A DNA stretch of 45,211 bases. Source: Pyrrhoderma lamaoense. Lineage: Eukaryota > Basidiomycota > Agaricomycetes > Hymenochaetales > Hymenochaetaceae. Positions 33,301 to 45,036 of this stretch are shown one piece after another. The notes under the pieces were generated by a model, which searched no databases, was not told the origin of the DNA, and saw only the letters and a program-made list of their open reading frames with translations. The translations under genes were made by a program, and so were the position numbers. Each line of letters begins with the position of its first letter. Positions within the stretch are counted from its first letter, which is position 1. Location of the stretch: assembly GCA_002794735.1 (NCBI GenBank), contig NBAZ01000055.1, forward strand, positions 1-45,211. Direction: 5' to 3'.

Positions 33301-34025
33301 TCGACCTCACTAAACATTATTGATGCGACTTCATTTATTGCCGTTATTCCTCTCACCAAGATTCTCCATCAGATTATCTTTCTATAAATCCACAAAATAT
33401 ATTTCATAAGCATTTATGTACGAAGGACACAAATGTCCTCATTGCAAACAAAGTGGAGACTGCTTTGTTCATAATCTCTCTGGAAACCTTCAACCCAGGT
33501 TTTATTAGAAACTGGTTCGGAGTGCATATAATGTCATTATTAGCATTTATATGCAGCCGATCATATGAGGGACTATATGCCAGTACACGAAACTGCCTAA
33601 TAGACACTCGAAGCGAATAGGTCGGCGTTGGCTCGGATCACTGTCTTTTGCCAATACACTTGTGATTTGGACCTAGTTTATCACTGCAACTATTATCTAC
33701 ACAATCTACAATATATTATGATATACGAAAAAAACACAAATGAGTAGAAGATATGAAACAGTTACAGAAGTATAAAAGACGTTTCCAAGTTGAAAAGCAA
33801 TGCATATGGTGGCATGGGAGTTACGAGGATACGAAAAAAGAGAGTAAACAAAAAATTAGATTCTTAGTATTATATGTAGTAGTATCATAATAAATCTGTC
33901 TAGTACACTTGATATCTATGATCAAACCTAAATATCTAGATTAAGACACTGTGGAGAGTTGAATTTCGTTGAATTACATACCCTCGTCTCTTTGGTAAAC
34001 GTTAATCTTTCCCTCGGTAGCTCGC
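33301..34025. other. 3' flank of locus K
   Basis: 33400-33700 is a diverged match to 37220-37510 (downstream of J), so these are 3' flanks of related minus-strand genes. A relic of the basic tail of K is readable at about 34025-33975 in a shifted frame. No gene is seen. Confidence 0.55.
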
Positions 34026-36309
34026 TTAGAGATGGTGGTCCCCAGAACTAGACGAAGGAGCGAGAACAATGTCGAAATCCTTCATATGTTTCTCGGCCTC
34101 ACGAAAAGTCGCAAGGAGTTCCGCGTGAAGATACTTAATCGTACTATCTTGGGAAGGTTCGAGCTCGATGATAGCAGGCTCGTCGCTTTCCTTCGCTCTA
34201 TATGTCTTCGCGATTGCTCTACGTGATGCATTCAAAGCCCCTATGAGAAAAGAGAAGTAATTGGGAATGCATCCCTCGACAGAGCTATGAAATTCACTTG
34301 TAGTTGAAAGAAACTGAAAGCGATCTTGGTATAGCAGGTTTCCAGGAAAAAGTGCACGCTTATTCATCTTACGGATACTGGATGACATCTGATCAAGTTT
34401 GTCATCCTCTGACGGTGTCTTTTTCTCAAATGAAAACAACGCCCAGACTGCAATCCACCAAGCTGACTCAATATCATGGATATAATTATAGCAGATACCG
34501 GGGCGCATATCCCTTTGCGAGGCATTCCGCAACTTTTTTTTCATATATTCCCGCATATACTCAAGTGCACCACCTTCACCAATATCATCGCTCCTATGCA
34601 AGTAATGCCCGGCAGCTATCTCTGTAGCCATAAAATCAAGAGTACCCTGAAAGAATGACATCAGAAAAGCTAGTTGAGGGAGTATGTGATGAAACTTTTG
34701 CGTACCGTTCGCACATCATATCTAGCACCAGTACCGACCTTCTTCGCAAAGTCAAGGTCCCCGAGCATTCCTCTCTTCTCACCTGTCACAGGATCTACAT
34801 ATAGATAGATATTCCCTGTACTAATATCTCGATGCACCCACCCTGCTTTGTGGATGCGTAGGAGAGCTAGTTTATAAACTATCACTTTCAGGTATTCTGA
34901 TATCAATAAAGATTCAAACACCCACTCTCAATCACATCGATCAGTACAAGCAGTATATCCTTACTGTTGGTCAGTTCATAAAACGGAATGGCGACCTCAT
35001 TATACAAGATACGGTAGTGAGTCCGATGGGGATTACTTTCTTTCTGGTCATCCTCATAGAGTATAGGATATTTGAGAGTATCATCTACGCCTTCTTGAGC
35101 ACCGTTATTGACTCTGACATTCTTACCAACATCTGCAACCTCAGTTGATTTATTATGAAGTATCACTCTTTCTGTGCGGTCCACAATATCATCCACCTTC
35201 ACTTGTTCGCATGCTAAACAAGAAAGGAGATGACAGTCAACATACTTCCGATCATCAAGATCAGTAATATCATTCAATATCATGTCTCGAATATCAGGTT
35301 CAGGAGTCTGCCCATCTGACAACCAATAATCCTTGAGCACAACCATACCTGCCTTCTTCCCATTGATGATCTTATGAGCCTTGTACACACGTGTTCCTGA
35401 TCCAATAACCCACTCTGCTCGCTGACGGGAAAGAGAGAGTGACTCATCTGTTGATACAAGAGTTCCAGATATATCAAACATGTAGTTACGTTCGCCTTCA
35501 ACAAGATCGACAGAGATGGTCGGATCCCATCCAAGATCGAGCTTGGAAGCATATAATAAAGAGAGAAGTATTTTGATAACACTTCTGTGGTCCTTCATAT
35601 GCGTTCATCAGTATCGATTTGTATCCAGATGAGCGGAGCTACGCACCTTATTGAGATCAAATTGACTACTACTAAGTATCGAGCTTCTTGAGAGGAAGCA
35701 CACCTGAATAGTGGTATCAGTCATATGTACTCCGTATATGAATCTCCGGCAAGGATCATATGCCATTATATGGTGCATGCAGTTTATGACTTGTTCGATG
35801 TCCTATTCAGGATGTTATCACCTTGAAGTATCTCAAAAATAGGAATAACTCACATCATGAGTGCTATCCGTATAATCCTTGCTGAACGAGATAGGAATGG
35901 CAACATCATCCCAGCACCTTCTACTTTTATCCTTTTCTGTCGCATTTGATAAGAGCAGTGCGCCGTCTACTTGAAAATACTCGGATAAATCTATTCGATT
36001 CCCGTCTGTTTCCAACTCTAGAATGCTTGGAGATAATTCAGATGATATACCATCTGTTCCATTAGTCATTACATTCAGGACATCAGTCAATGGTCCCTTG
36101 AGAATTGCAGCGTTATTATTATTCCGCTTCTTAGTCATGTTGAGATCGATCCATCCATATCTTCCTTTCCGTAGCTCCTTAAACACAAATCTTTTCTTCA
36201 ACCTATCACATATCCTCTCGATAACAATTTTTTGGTGGAGTGGTGGTAAAACATGGTCGAAGAAATATTGTTCGGATACCTGGATTACCGGTGACTCAAT
36301 GAGGTCCAT
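34026..36309 (-). CDS. Locus K: FunK1-type protein kinase, type D tail
   Basis: Five exons right to left: 36309-35854, 35802-35647, 35592-34926, 34866-34706 and 34646-34026; 686 residues. Core motifs: GSGTRVYKAH (G268), VVLKDYW (K291), HRDISTGN (D440), GDLDFAKK (D463), GTLDFM, HDIESAWW. Exon 3 is the short-linker form. Exon 5 is a distinct cassette (HYLHRSDD…, LLYQDRFQFL). Two donors depart from consensus: GTGGGT after exon 3 and GTACGC after exon 4. The protein ends SSGDHHL at TAA 34026; a one-base shift relative to the others puts the KR-rich tail out of frame. The upstream region is not of the type shared by B-J but still has the box at 36703. Confidence 0.82.
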
Positions 36310-36367
36310 TATCGACTCGTTGCTACGAGGAATTTAAATAGTATCTTCTCCTTATTTGCCGTTGCTT

Positions 36368-36384
36368 TATATATATATATATAT
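36368..36384. repeat. TA dinucleotide repeat
   Basis: Seventeen bases of alternating T and A about 60 bases upstream of the locus K start. It could supply a TATA-like element or simply be a microsatellite. Confidence 0.7.
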
Positions 36385-37764
36385 TGTCTCTGTAGGTACA
36401 GTAGGCCGTAGTAACTGACAATGGCAGAGTGTCTTAACGAGTACGCCAGAAGCGTGGGTCCAGGATCGAAGTAAATCCAATATAGAATAACTCAGGCAAG
36501 CTTATATCAGACAGATAGCTGGGACCGTACCTACTCTAGTTGGGCCAGAAATAATTTCGTGTTAGTGCGGGTTAGAGTAACAACTTCAGAGACGAGTTTG
36601 AGCACTTTCTTTGGACGCCAGCAGGATGAAAGGGATAGATTAGAGAATAGGAACTAGGACTCAATGATACAAATCGTATAAAAGAGGCAGTTCTAAGACT
36701 TAAAAGTGGTTTTGCGCGAGATGCGACTAGTCACATTTGGAAGTGAGTGTAATAAGTACGTAACAACTAACTTGAGCTGGCACGTAATAGTAGTACTACG
36801 AAGGAGGTTTTGGATGATAAAATAATTATGAGATGATCAAAGGTTGGTAAAACCGCTGGTATACTGAAGGACGTCAGGATCCATTCTTAGTAAGTACATA
36901 CTTGGTAATTTTTTTCTCTTGAAGCAAGTAAATCCCTCGGACACACACTTTTATCGAAGATTAATGATTACAAAGACTGCTGATTAATAAATCTCCAGCC
37001 CTATTTGTATGAGTGTTGATCAAGGTGTCTTTGAGTATATTTCGAGGCATACAATGATACATGTCACAGTCAGTGATAGAGTTGATATAGACTGGATGTA
37101 AGACTCTTCTATCCAAAAGTAATTGGTCAGTTCGATATGATATTATCTATCACTTATTTTAAAACACGCTAATATTCATTGACGAATAATCCAACTGTAA
37201 ATTTACAAGTATCTATTTTGTTCTCACAAGTTTTTGGATATGAGGGACATGGGTGACTCCTCATTGTAAACGAAAACAGAAAAGGAGCTGCCTTACTCAC
37301 ATATCGACTCTCCGAAGACCTATAATAGCTGGCCCAGAGTGCAGATACTTCCATAAACAGTACATATGTATAGCAAATTATAGAGAGACTGTGGAGAAGC
37401 ACTCAGCGTAGACACATCAAGCCTAGCAGCTACCCAATAATAGCCGCTTGAAGCAAACAGGCCAGTTTTGACTCAGATTATAGTCGTTTGCAACATACTT
37501 GTTACTTAGACACAAAGCATTAACACATGTAATTCGATATACGGCAGAAATATACACGTAGAAATATATATAAGAGTCCGAGCTGATATAATATTATACG
37601 GAGATAAGCAGGTATAAGCCAGTCATAACATGAAGAAGCCAAGGATATGCAATAATGAGAATAAAACGAAAAATACAGTTTGGATATTTTGATATTTGGT
37701 GGGGTTTGACAATAGTGAGAGGTAAACTGCATTAGGATACATACTTTTGTCTCTTTGGCAAACA
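36385..37764. other. Upstream region of K and 3' flank of J
   Basis: 36385-36900 is the promoter side of K. 37220-37760 is the 3' flank of J, distantly similar to 33400-33960. No gene is supported. Confidence 0.5.
36703..36735 (-). promoter_or_regulatory. Conserved upstream box, locus K
   Basis: On the minus strand: TGTGACTAGTCGCATCTCGC, then AAAACCACTTTTA. The palindrome GACTAGTC is intact although the surrounding promoter differs from the other copies, about 415 bases before the ATG. Confidence 0.6.
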
Positions 37765-40103
37765 TTAATTTTGCACATAGATAGCCCGCTTGGAGGCATC
37801 AGCTCTACCAGGCGAAGGAATGAGAACAGTATCGAAGTCTTCCATATTTATTTCGGTCTGGCGAAGAATAGAAAGGAGTTCCGTGTGAAGGTATACACCC
37901 TCAACATCATCATTTGGTTTGAACGTTATGACAATGGGCTTGTTAACCTCTTCTCTTTCATATGCGCTCACAATCTCCTCACGGGATGCTCCCAAACCGA
38001 GCACAAGATCGTTAAAATACTGTGGAATACATTCCAGCACATAGGCCTGGAATTCATCTTCAAACGAAAGAAACCTCAGGCGATCTTGATATATCAGATC
38101 TCCAGGGAACAGTCTTTCCTTATTTCTCCATCGAGTACTAGATGATTGCTGATCAAGTTTAACATCTTCTGACGGTGCCTTTTTCTCAAACGAAAACAAT
38201 ACCCAAGCTGTGATCCACCAAACTGATTCGATATCATGGATGTAATTATAACAGATCCCAGGGCCAGAAGCTAACCGTGGTTTGCCAGATACTTGCTCAT
38301 TTTTTTCCGCAAGCAGCTTCGAAAGTCCACGAATTCCCCTTTTCCTCTCAATAAAGTTATAACCTCCAGCGGCTATCTCTGTGGCCATGAAATTAAGTGT
38401 ACCCTATAAACATAGTATCAGATAATTTGGAGTTGGGTAGTAGGAAATGAAATTATTGCATACGGTTCGCACATCAAATCTTGCACCAGTACCGACCTTC
38501 TTCGCAAATTCAAGGTCCCCGAGCATCCCTCGCTTCTCACCCGTCACAGGATCTACATATAGATAGATATTCCCTGTACTAATATCTCGATGCACCCACC
38601 CTGCCGTGTGGATGCGTAGGAGACCTAGTTTACTAACGATCAATTTCAGGTATTCTGGTATCAGTAAAGATTCAAACACTCACTCTCAATCACGTCGATC
38701 AGTACAAGCAGTATATCCTTACTGTTGGTCAGTTCATAAAACGGAATGGCGACCTCATTATACAAGATACGGTAGTGAGTCCGATGGGGATTACTTTCTT
38801 TCTGGTCATCCTCATAGAGTATAGGATATTTGAGAGTATCATCTACGCCTTCTTGAGCACCGTTTTTGACTCTTACACTTTTACCATCATCTGCAACCTC
38901 TGTAGGAGTCGGGATTTTGAGTTTCTGTGAATGATCAGGTGATTTACTCCGAAGTATCACTCTTTCTGTGTGGTCCACAATACCATCCACCTTCACTTGT
39001 TCGTATGCCAAGCACGAAAGGACATGCTTGTCAACATAATTTCGGTCGTCAAGATCAGTAATATCATTCAATATCATGTCTCGAATATCAGGTTCAGGAA
39101 TCCGCCCATCTGATAACCAATAATCCTTGAGTACGACCATACCTGCCTTCTTTCCATTGATGATCTTATGAGCCTTGTACACACGTGTTCCCGATCCAAT
39201 AACCCTCTCTGCTCGCTGACAAGAAAGAGAGAATGAGTCATTTGTTGATACAAGAGTTCCGGATATATCAATCATGTAGTTACGCTCGTCGTCAACAAGA
39301 TCGACAGAGATGGTCGGATCCCATCCAAGATCGGACTTGGAAGCATATAATGAAGAGAGAAGTATTTTGACAACACTCTGGTGGTCCTTCATATGCGTTC
39401 ATCAGTATCGATTTGTATCCAGATGAGCGGAGCTACGCACCTTATTGAGATCAAATTGACTACTACTGAGTATCGAACTTCTTGAGAGGAAGCACACTCG
39501 AATAGTGGTATCAGTCATATGTAATCCGTATATGAATCTCCGGCAAGGATCATATGCCATCATATGGTGCATGCAGTTTATGACTTGTTCCATGTCCTAT
39601 TCAGGATGTTATCACCTTGAATAATTTCAAAAATAGGAATAACTCACATCATGAGACCTATCCGTATTATCCTTGCTGAACGAGATAGGAATGGCAACAT
39701 CATACCAGCTCCTTCTGCTTTTATTACTCTCCGTTACATCTGACAAGAGTAATGCGCCGTCTATTTGAAAATATTCGGATAAGTATAGACGATTCCCGTC
39801 TGTTTCCAGCTCCAGAATGCTTGTCGATAATTCAGATGATATATCATTTGGCCCATTGATCATCGCATTCAGGACATCAGTCAGTGGTCCCTTGAGGATT
39901 GCAGTTTTATTTTTACTCCGCTTCTTGGTCTTGTTGAGATCGATCCATCCATATCTTCCTTTCCGTAGCTCCTTGTAGACGAATCTTCTCTTCAACCTAT
40001 CACATATCCTCTCAATATCAATCACTTTCTGGATTGGTGGTAGAACATTGGCGAAGAAGCATTGATCGGATACCTGGCTTGCCGATACTTCAGAGATATC
40101 CAT
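37765..40103 (-). CDS. Locus J: FunK1-type protein kinase, type C, truncated tail
   Basis: Five exons right to left: 40103-39648, 39596-39441, 39386-38684, 38624-38464 and 38403-37765; 704 residues. The ATG at 40103 (ATGGATATC) matches the paralogues; a frame extending further upstream has no ATG. Core motifs: GSGTRVYKAH (G268), VVLKDYW (K291), HRDISTGN (D452), GDLEFAKK (D475), HDIESVWW. The activation segment end reads GTLNFM rather than GTLDFM. Exon 3 is the long form, nearly identical to H; exon 5 is type C. TAA at 37765-37767 ends the protein at SKRAIYVQN, an in-frame nonsense relative to the intact tails, with the second basic cluster (PKRQK) readable downstream. The upstream region matches G, the 3' half matches H. 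Confidence 0.83.
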
Positions 40104-40734
40104 TATCAATCTCTGCTCGTGACTCGTAGTATCCGACAATTATGAGTCAATATACGTAGATGATTCTAGTCGTGTCTTCTTCGCTTTCTCTGCAATTTGA
40201 CCTGTTTCACCGTGAAGTGTATAGGTATCTGTTATGCGTATATGACTGTATATGAAAGGTTCAGTATCCTAGTCAATACTCCTACTTTCAGATGCAAGCT
40301 CTAGCAAAAGGTGATTGTCGTTTCAGCTTTCAGTAGTCAAAGGTGGTTTCTAGTCACGTCAGAAACACGTGTAATAAGCACGTAAAATGGACATAAGCGG
40401 ATTAGCAATGAGTAAGTATCATGAGGAAGAGAATGGGGAGTAGATAATGAAGTGATATCTAATCAAAGAACTGTTTGTAGTTAATACAGAACAGAACGAT
40501 GGGTTCAAACAATTAACAAAAAATTGACATTGAGATAAGCGAAAGACCATTTGAGCTACATATAAGTCACGGCCATTCATTATAAATCAATAAAGATGTT
40601 GCCTTTTGCTACCGATGTAGCCTTATTTGATACTTTCATTTGTCTCTCCAAATTTAATCATATGAATACTATATAACTAGCCTACGAACCCTCCCTATAT
40701 GTAATCAAGCGATTCGCGCATTTATTGCGAGGTC
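40104..40734. other. Upstream region of J
   Basis: Conserved kinase upstream blocks in inverted orientation up to about 40580, then the block that follows psi copies (40590-40735). No gene is seen. Confidence 0.6.
40339..40361 (-). promoter_or_regulatory. Conserved upstream box, locus J
   Basis: On the minus strand: TGACGTGACTAG directly followed by AAACCACCTTTGAC. The right half of the palindrome and the spacer are deleted. Confidence 0.55.
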
Positions 40735-41096
40735 ACTTGGAAGTCAGTAAAATAGGGTGTAGTGAAGCCATTGATGGAGGCTTTGAAAGAGTGTTCGAGT
40801 ATTTACGATCTGAGGAGGTCGGAGCACCAGGGAATGGAATCTATTTAATCCTTCTACGGATGCTGGACGACATTTTTGAAAGTACATCATCCCCAAATAA
40901 AAGCAAAGCATAGGCTGTAGTCCACCAAATCGACTCAGTATCGTGCATGTAGTTATAGCAGATACCGGGGCTCTCATGCGTCTGTGGATCTTCAGATAGT
41001 TCCTCTTTCATCATTTGAAGCTTCCCCGCTAATGCATCATCTTATGCACCTTTTTCGCACTAGCAAACAAATAATCCCCGGTGGCTATCTCAATAT
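40735..41096 (-). pseudogene. psi3: FunK1 exon 5 fragment
   Basis: On the minus strand it starts VDIEIATGDYLFASAKK (41092 on), then YNYMHDTESIWW at about 40955-40920, which lacks the TGA seen in psi1/psi2 at that site, followed by a degenerate C-lobe. Upstream it is fused directly to the type B 3' flank of locus I (CGACAAGTCC) with exons 1-4 missing. In the + arm the equivalent position holds LTR2 and psi2. Confidence 0.75.
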
Positions 41097-41409
41097 CTAC
41101 GGACTTGTCGATAGAAGATTGGCTCTATCATTCTTTAAACGGTTACTTGGTGTATAGTAAGTCGAAACAAGAGTGTAAATAGAGTAAAAAAAAACTGGAT
41201 CGACTGCAACTAAGAATGCTATACTATACAGAGATTGGTAGGGAAAGCAAGTCTAAACGAAATACAGAAAAATGTAAGCAAAACATGATAAAAACCTGGT
41301 TATTCTAGGTGTATGTACATCCACGAGGATCGTGCTCTATATCTTGTCGATGCCTACATTAACAACACCTATTGAACTGGGGTCAGACAATGGAAAGAGG
41401 CAAATTATG
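41097..41409. other. Type B 3' flank of locus I
   Basis: Inverted match to 11700-12030 and 23173-23460, including the AAACAAGAGTGTAAATAGAG stretch. No gene is seen. Confidence 0.65.
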
Positions 41410-43784
41410 TTAAGACACATACTTTCGTCTCTTTGGCAAACGTTCACTCTTCCCCTCGGTTGCTCGTTTAGAGGCAGTTGTTCCGAATCCAAAAGAGCGA
41501 ACAAGAACGATTTCAAAATCTTCCATTAGCGTAATTCGAAGAGTAGATATGAATGCTCTATGAAGATTCGTATCACCATCGTCCTTACTTGAATCGAACT
41601 TGATAACTTCGGGTCGGTCAATTTCCTTCTTTTCATATGTTTTCACGATTACTTTTCGTAGTATTCGCACAGCATTTGCGAGATCTTCGAAGTACCGAGG
41701 AATGCACCATTCAATAGCATCTTTGAAATGTTTCTCATGCTGAATGAAATTCTGGCGCTCTGAAGATGTCAAGATTCCAGGGAACAGAGTTCGCTTATTA
41801 TCCCTACGAGTGTCGACAATAGTACATCAAGCACATCATTTCCAGATCGTGCCTTTTTCTCAAATGGGAACAACGCCCAAACTGCAATCCACCAGACTGA
41901 CTCAATATCGTGAATGAAGTTATAACAGATGCCAGAGCCCTTATTCGCTCGTGAGCTCTCAGACACCTGTTCTTCTCTAAACGCCAGTAGCATTGCAACA
42001 GGATTGATTTCGCCTTCGTCGTCGTCATAGGCAAACAGATAGTTCCCGGAGGCTATCTCGGTAGCCATGAAATCGAGGGTACCCTGAATACAATAGCATC
42101 AGAAATAATGGATACTGTTATTAGGTAATGAAAACATTGCATACTGTTCGCACATCATATCTAGCACTAATCCCAACCTTGTTCGCAAATTCAAGATCTC
42201 CAAGTATTCCTCGCTTCTCACTCGTCACAGGATCTACATATAAATAGATATTCCCTGTACTAATATCTCGATGCACCCACCCTGCCTTGTGGATGCGTAG
42301 GAGACCTAGTTTATTAACGATCAATCTCAGGTACTCTAGTATCAATAAAGATTCAAACACTCACTCTCAATCACGTCGATCAGTACAAGCAGTATATCCT
42401 TACTGTTGGTCAGTTCATAAAACGGAATGGCGACCTCATTATACAAGATACGGTAGTGAGTCCGATGGGGATTACTTTATTTTTGGTCATCCTCATGGAC
42501 CATTGAATTTTTGAAGGTATTATTTATGTCCTCTTGAGCACCGTTATTGACTCTGACACTCTTACCATCATCTGTAACCTCTGTAGGAGTTGAAAATTTG
42601 GATCTCTGTGAGTAGTCAGTTGATTCACTCCGAAGTATCACTCTTTCTGTGTGGTCCACAACATCATCCACCCTTCACTTGTTCGTATGCTAAACAAGAA
42701 AGGAGATGACAGTCAACATACTTCCGATCATCAAGATCAGTAATATCATTCAATATCATGTCTCGGATATCAGGTTCGGGAGTCTGCCCATCTGATAACC
42801 AATAATCCTTGAGCACAACCATACCTGCCTTCTTTCCATTGACTATCTTATGAGCCTTGTACACACGTGTTCCCGATCCAACAACCCACTCTGCTCGCTG
42901 ACGAGAAAGAGAGAGTGACTCATTTGTTGATACAAGAGTTCCGGATATATCAATCATGTAATTACGCTCGCCTTCAACAAGATCGACAGAGATGGTCGGA
43001 TCCCATCCAAGGTCGGACTTGGAAGCATACAATAAAGAGAGAAGTATTTTGACAACACTTCGATGGTCCTTCATATGCGTTCATCAGTATCGATTTGTAT
43101 ACGGATGAGCGGAGCTACGCACCTTATTGAGATCAAATTGACTACTACTAAGTATCGAACTCCTTGAGAGGAAGCACACTTGAATAGTGGTATCAGTCAT
43201 ATGTAATCCGTATATGAATCTCCGGCAAGGATCATATGCCATTATATGTTGCATGCAGTTTATGATTTGTTCCACGTCCTATTCAGGATGTTATCACCTT
43301 GAAGTATTTCAAAAACTGGAATGACTCACATCATGAGACCTATCCGTATATTCCTTGCTGAACGAGATAGGAATGGCGACATCATACCAGTACCTTCTAC
43401 GTTTATTACTCTCCGTCGCATCTGACAAGAGTAACGCGCCGTCGATTTGGAAATATTCGGATAAATTTATTCGATTCCCATCTGTTTCCAACTCCAGAAT
43501 GCTTGAAGATATTTCAGATGATATATCATCTGGTCCATCAATCATTGCATTCAGGACACCAGTCATTGGTCCCTTGAGAATTGCAGCGTTATTTTGGCTC
43601 CGCTTCTTGGTCTTTTGAGGTCGATCCATCCATACCTTCCTTTCCGTAGCTCCTTGTAGACGAATCTTCTCTTCAACCTATCACATATCCTCTCAATATC
43701 AATCACTTGCTGAATCGGTGGTATAACATGGTTGAAGAAGCATTGATCGGATACCTGGTTTACCGATAATCCAGAGTTATCCAT
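41410..43784 (-). pseudogene. Locus I: FunK1-type kinase, type B, several disabling lesions
   Basis: Exons by alignment, right to left: 43784-43330, 43278-43123, 43068-42365, 42305-42145 and 42083-41410. All splice sites are present. Lesions: a one-base deletion in exon 1 near 43617 (GACCTCAAAAGACC against GATCTCAACAAGACC); a one-base insertion in exon 3 near 42672 (GAAGGGTGG); a GAA-to-TAA nonsense in the exon 3 linker at about 42475-42477; and a one-base deletion in exon 5 near 41813. Catalytic residues (HRDISTGN, GDLEFA) and the basic tail KRATEG…LPKRRK are still encoded. Exon 3 is the long-linker form, exon 5 type B. The 5' side matches E and the intron 4-exon 5 part matches F. Confidence 0.87.
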
Positions 43785-44440
43785 TATCGCTCTTTTCTTT
43801 GAGTCGTAGAGTCTGACAATTTTGAACCAATCTACGTAGATTATTTTAGTCGTGTCTTCTTCGCTTTCTCTGAAATTTGACCTTTGTCTCCGTGGAGTTT
43901 ACAGGTATCTGCTATGCGTATATGGATGTGGATGAAAGGTCCAGTATCCTAGTCAAGACTCCTACTATCGGATGCAAGTTCGAGCAGGAGGTGATCGTAG
44001 TTTCAACTTTCAAAAGTCAAAGGTGGTTTCGAGTAAAACACGACTATTCACGCTCGAAGTGCATGTAATAAGCACGTAAAACGGAAATAAGCGAATTGAC
44101 AATGAGTAAGTATCATGAAGAGGAGAATGGGGAGTAGATACTGAAGTGATATCTGATCAAAGAACTGTTTGTAGTTAATACAGAGCAGAACGATGGGTTC
44201 AAATAATCAACAAAAAATTGACATTGAGATAAGCGAAAGACGATTTGAGCTACATATAAGTCACGGTCATTTTCATTATAGATTATTAAAGATGTTGCCT
44301 ATTGCTACCGATGTGACCTTATTTGATACTTTCATTTGTCTCTCCAATTTTTATCATATGGTTATCATATAACTAGCCTCCGAACCTTTCCTATATGTAC
44401 TCAAGCGACTCGCGCATTAAACGCAAAGTCACTTTGAAGT
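43785..44440. other. Upstream region of locus I
   Basis: Inverted counterpart of 16650-17274, with the conserved blocks. No gene is seen. Confidence 0.65.
44019..44050 (-). promoter_or_regulatory. Degraded upstream box, locus I
   Basis: On the minus strand GAATAGTCGTG takes the place of TGACTAGTCGTG, so the palindrome is broken; GAAACCACCTTTGAC is intact. The broken box accompanies the broken gene. Confidence 0.55.
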
Positions 44441-45036
44441 CAGGAGTCAGTAAAATAGGGTAGAGGGCAGCCATTGACGGAGGCTTTGAAAGAGTGTTCA
44501 AATGAAAGAAACTGTTAACGTTCTGTAGAGGTCTGAGTCCGGGGAGTGGAACTTGCTTACCCCTTCTACGGACGCTGAAAGACATTCTTGAACGTACATC
44601 ATCTCCTAGTAAAGATTTATTCTCAAATGAAAGCAAAGCACAGGCTATAGCTCACCAAACTGACTCAGTATCTTGAATGTGATTATAGCGAATTCCGGGG
44701 CTCTCATGCGTCTGTAGATCTTCTAATAGTTCCTCATTCATTAATTGAAGCTTCCGAGCTAATGCATCATCTTATATACCTTTTTTGCACTAGACAGCCG
44801 ATATATCAATACTGTTGGTCAGTTCATGTAACGGCGTAGAAATCTCATTATATAAGACACGACAGTACGAGTACTGCTTATTTGACCACAATTATCTGTT
44901 TTTCCACTCCTTTCAACAGACACAAGCTCTGCGCGAGTCGGAGAATTGACTTCCCGTGAGTTATTTCGAGAACGAGCAATGGACTTCCGGATCTTACATG
45001 TATCATCTTAAGGTGGTTTCGAATCAAACACGACTG
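44441..45036 (-). pseudogene. psi4: FunK1 fragment, inverted counterpart of psi1
   Basis: On the minus strand: GAAACCACCTT box (45020), the exon 3 linker remnant, YCRVLYNEI…LHELTNS at about 44875-44810, then a direct join to AGTGCAAAAAAGG and exon 5 (YIQDTESVW region at about 44665). This is the same internal deletion as in psi1. It has no LTR insertion: the segment equivalent to the psi1 insertion site reads through at about 44475. Beyond 45036 the homology to 15104-15320 continues to the window edge. Confidence 0.8.
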
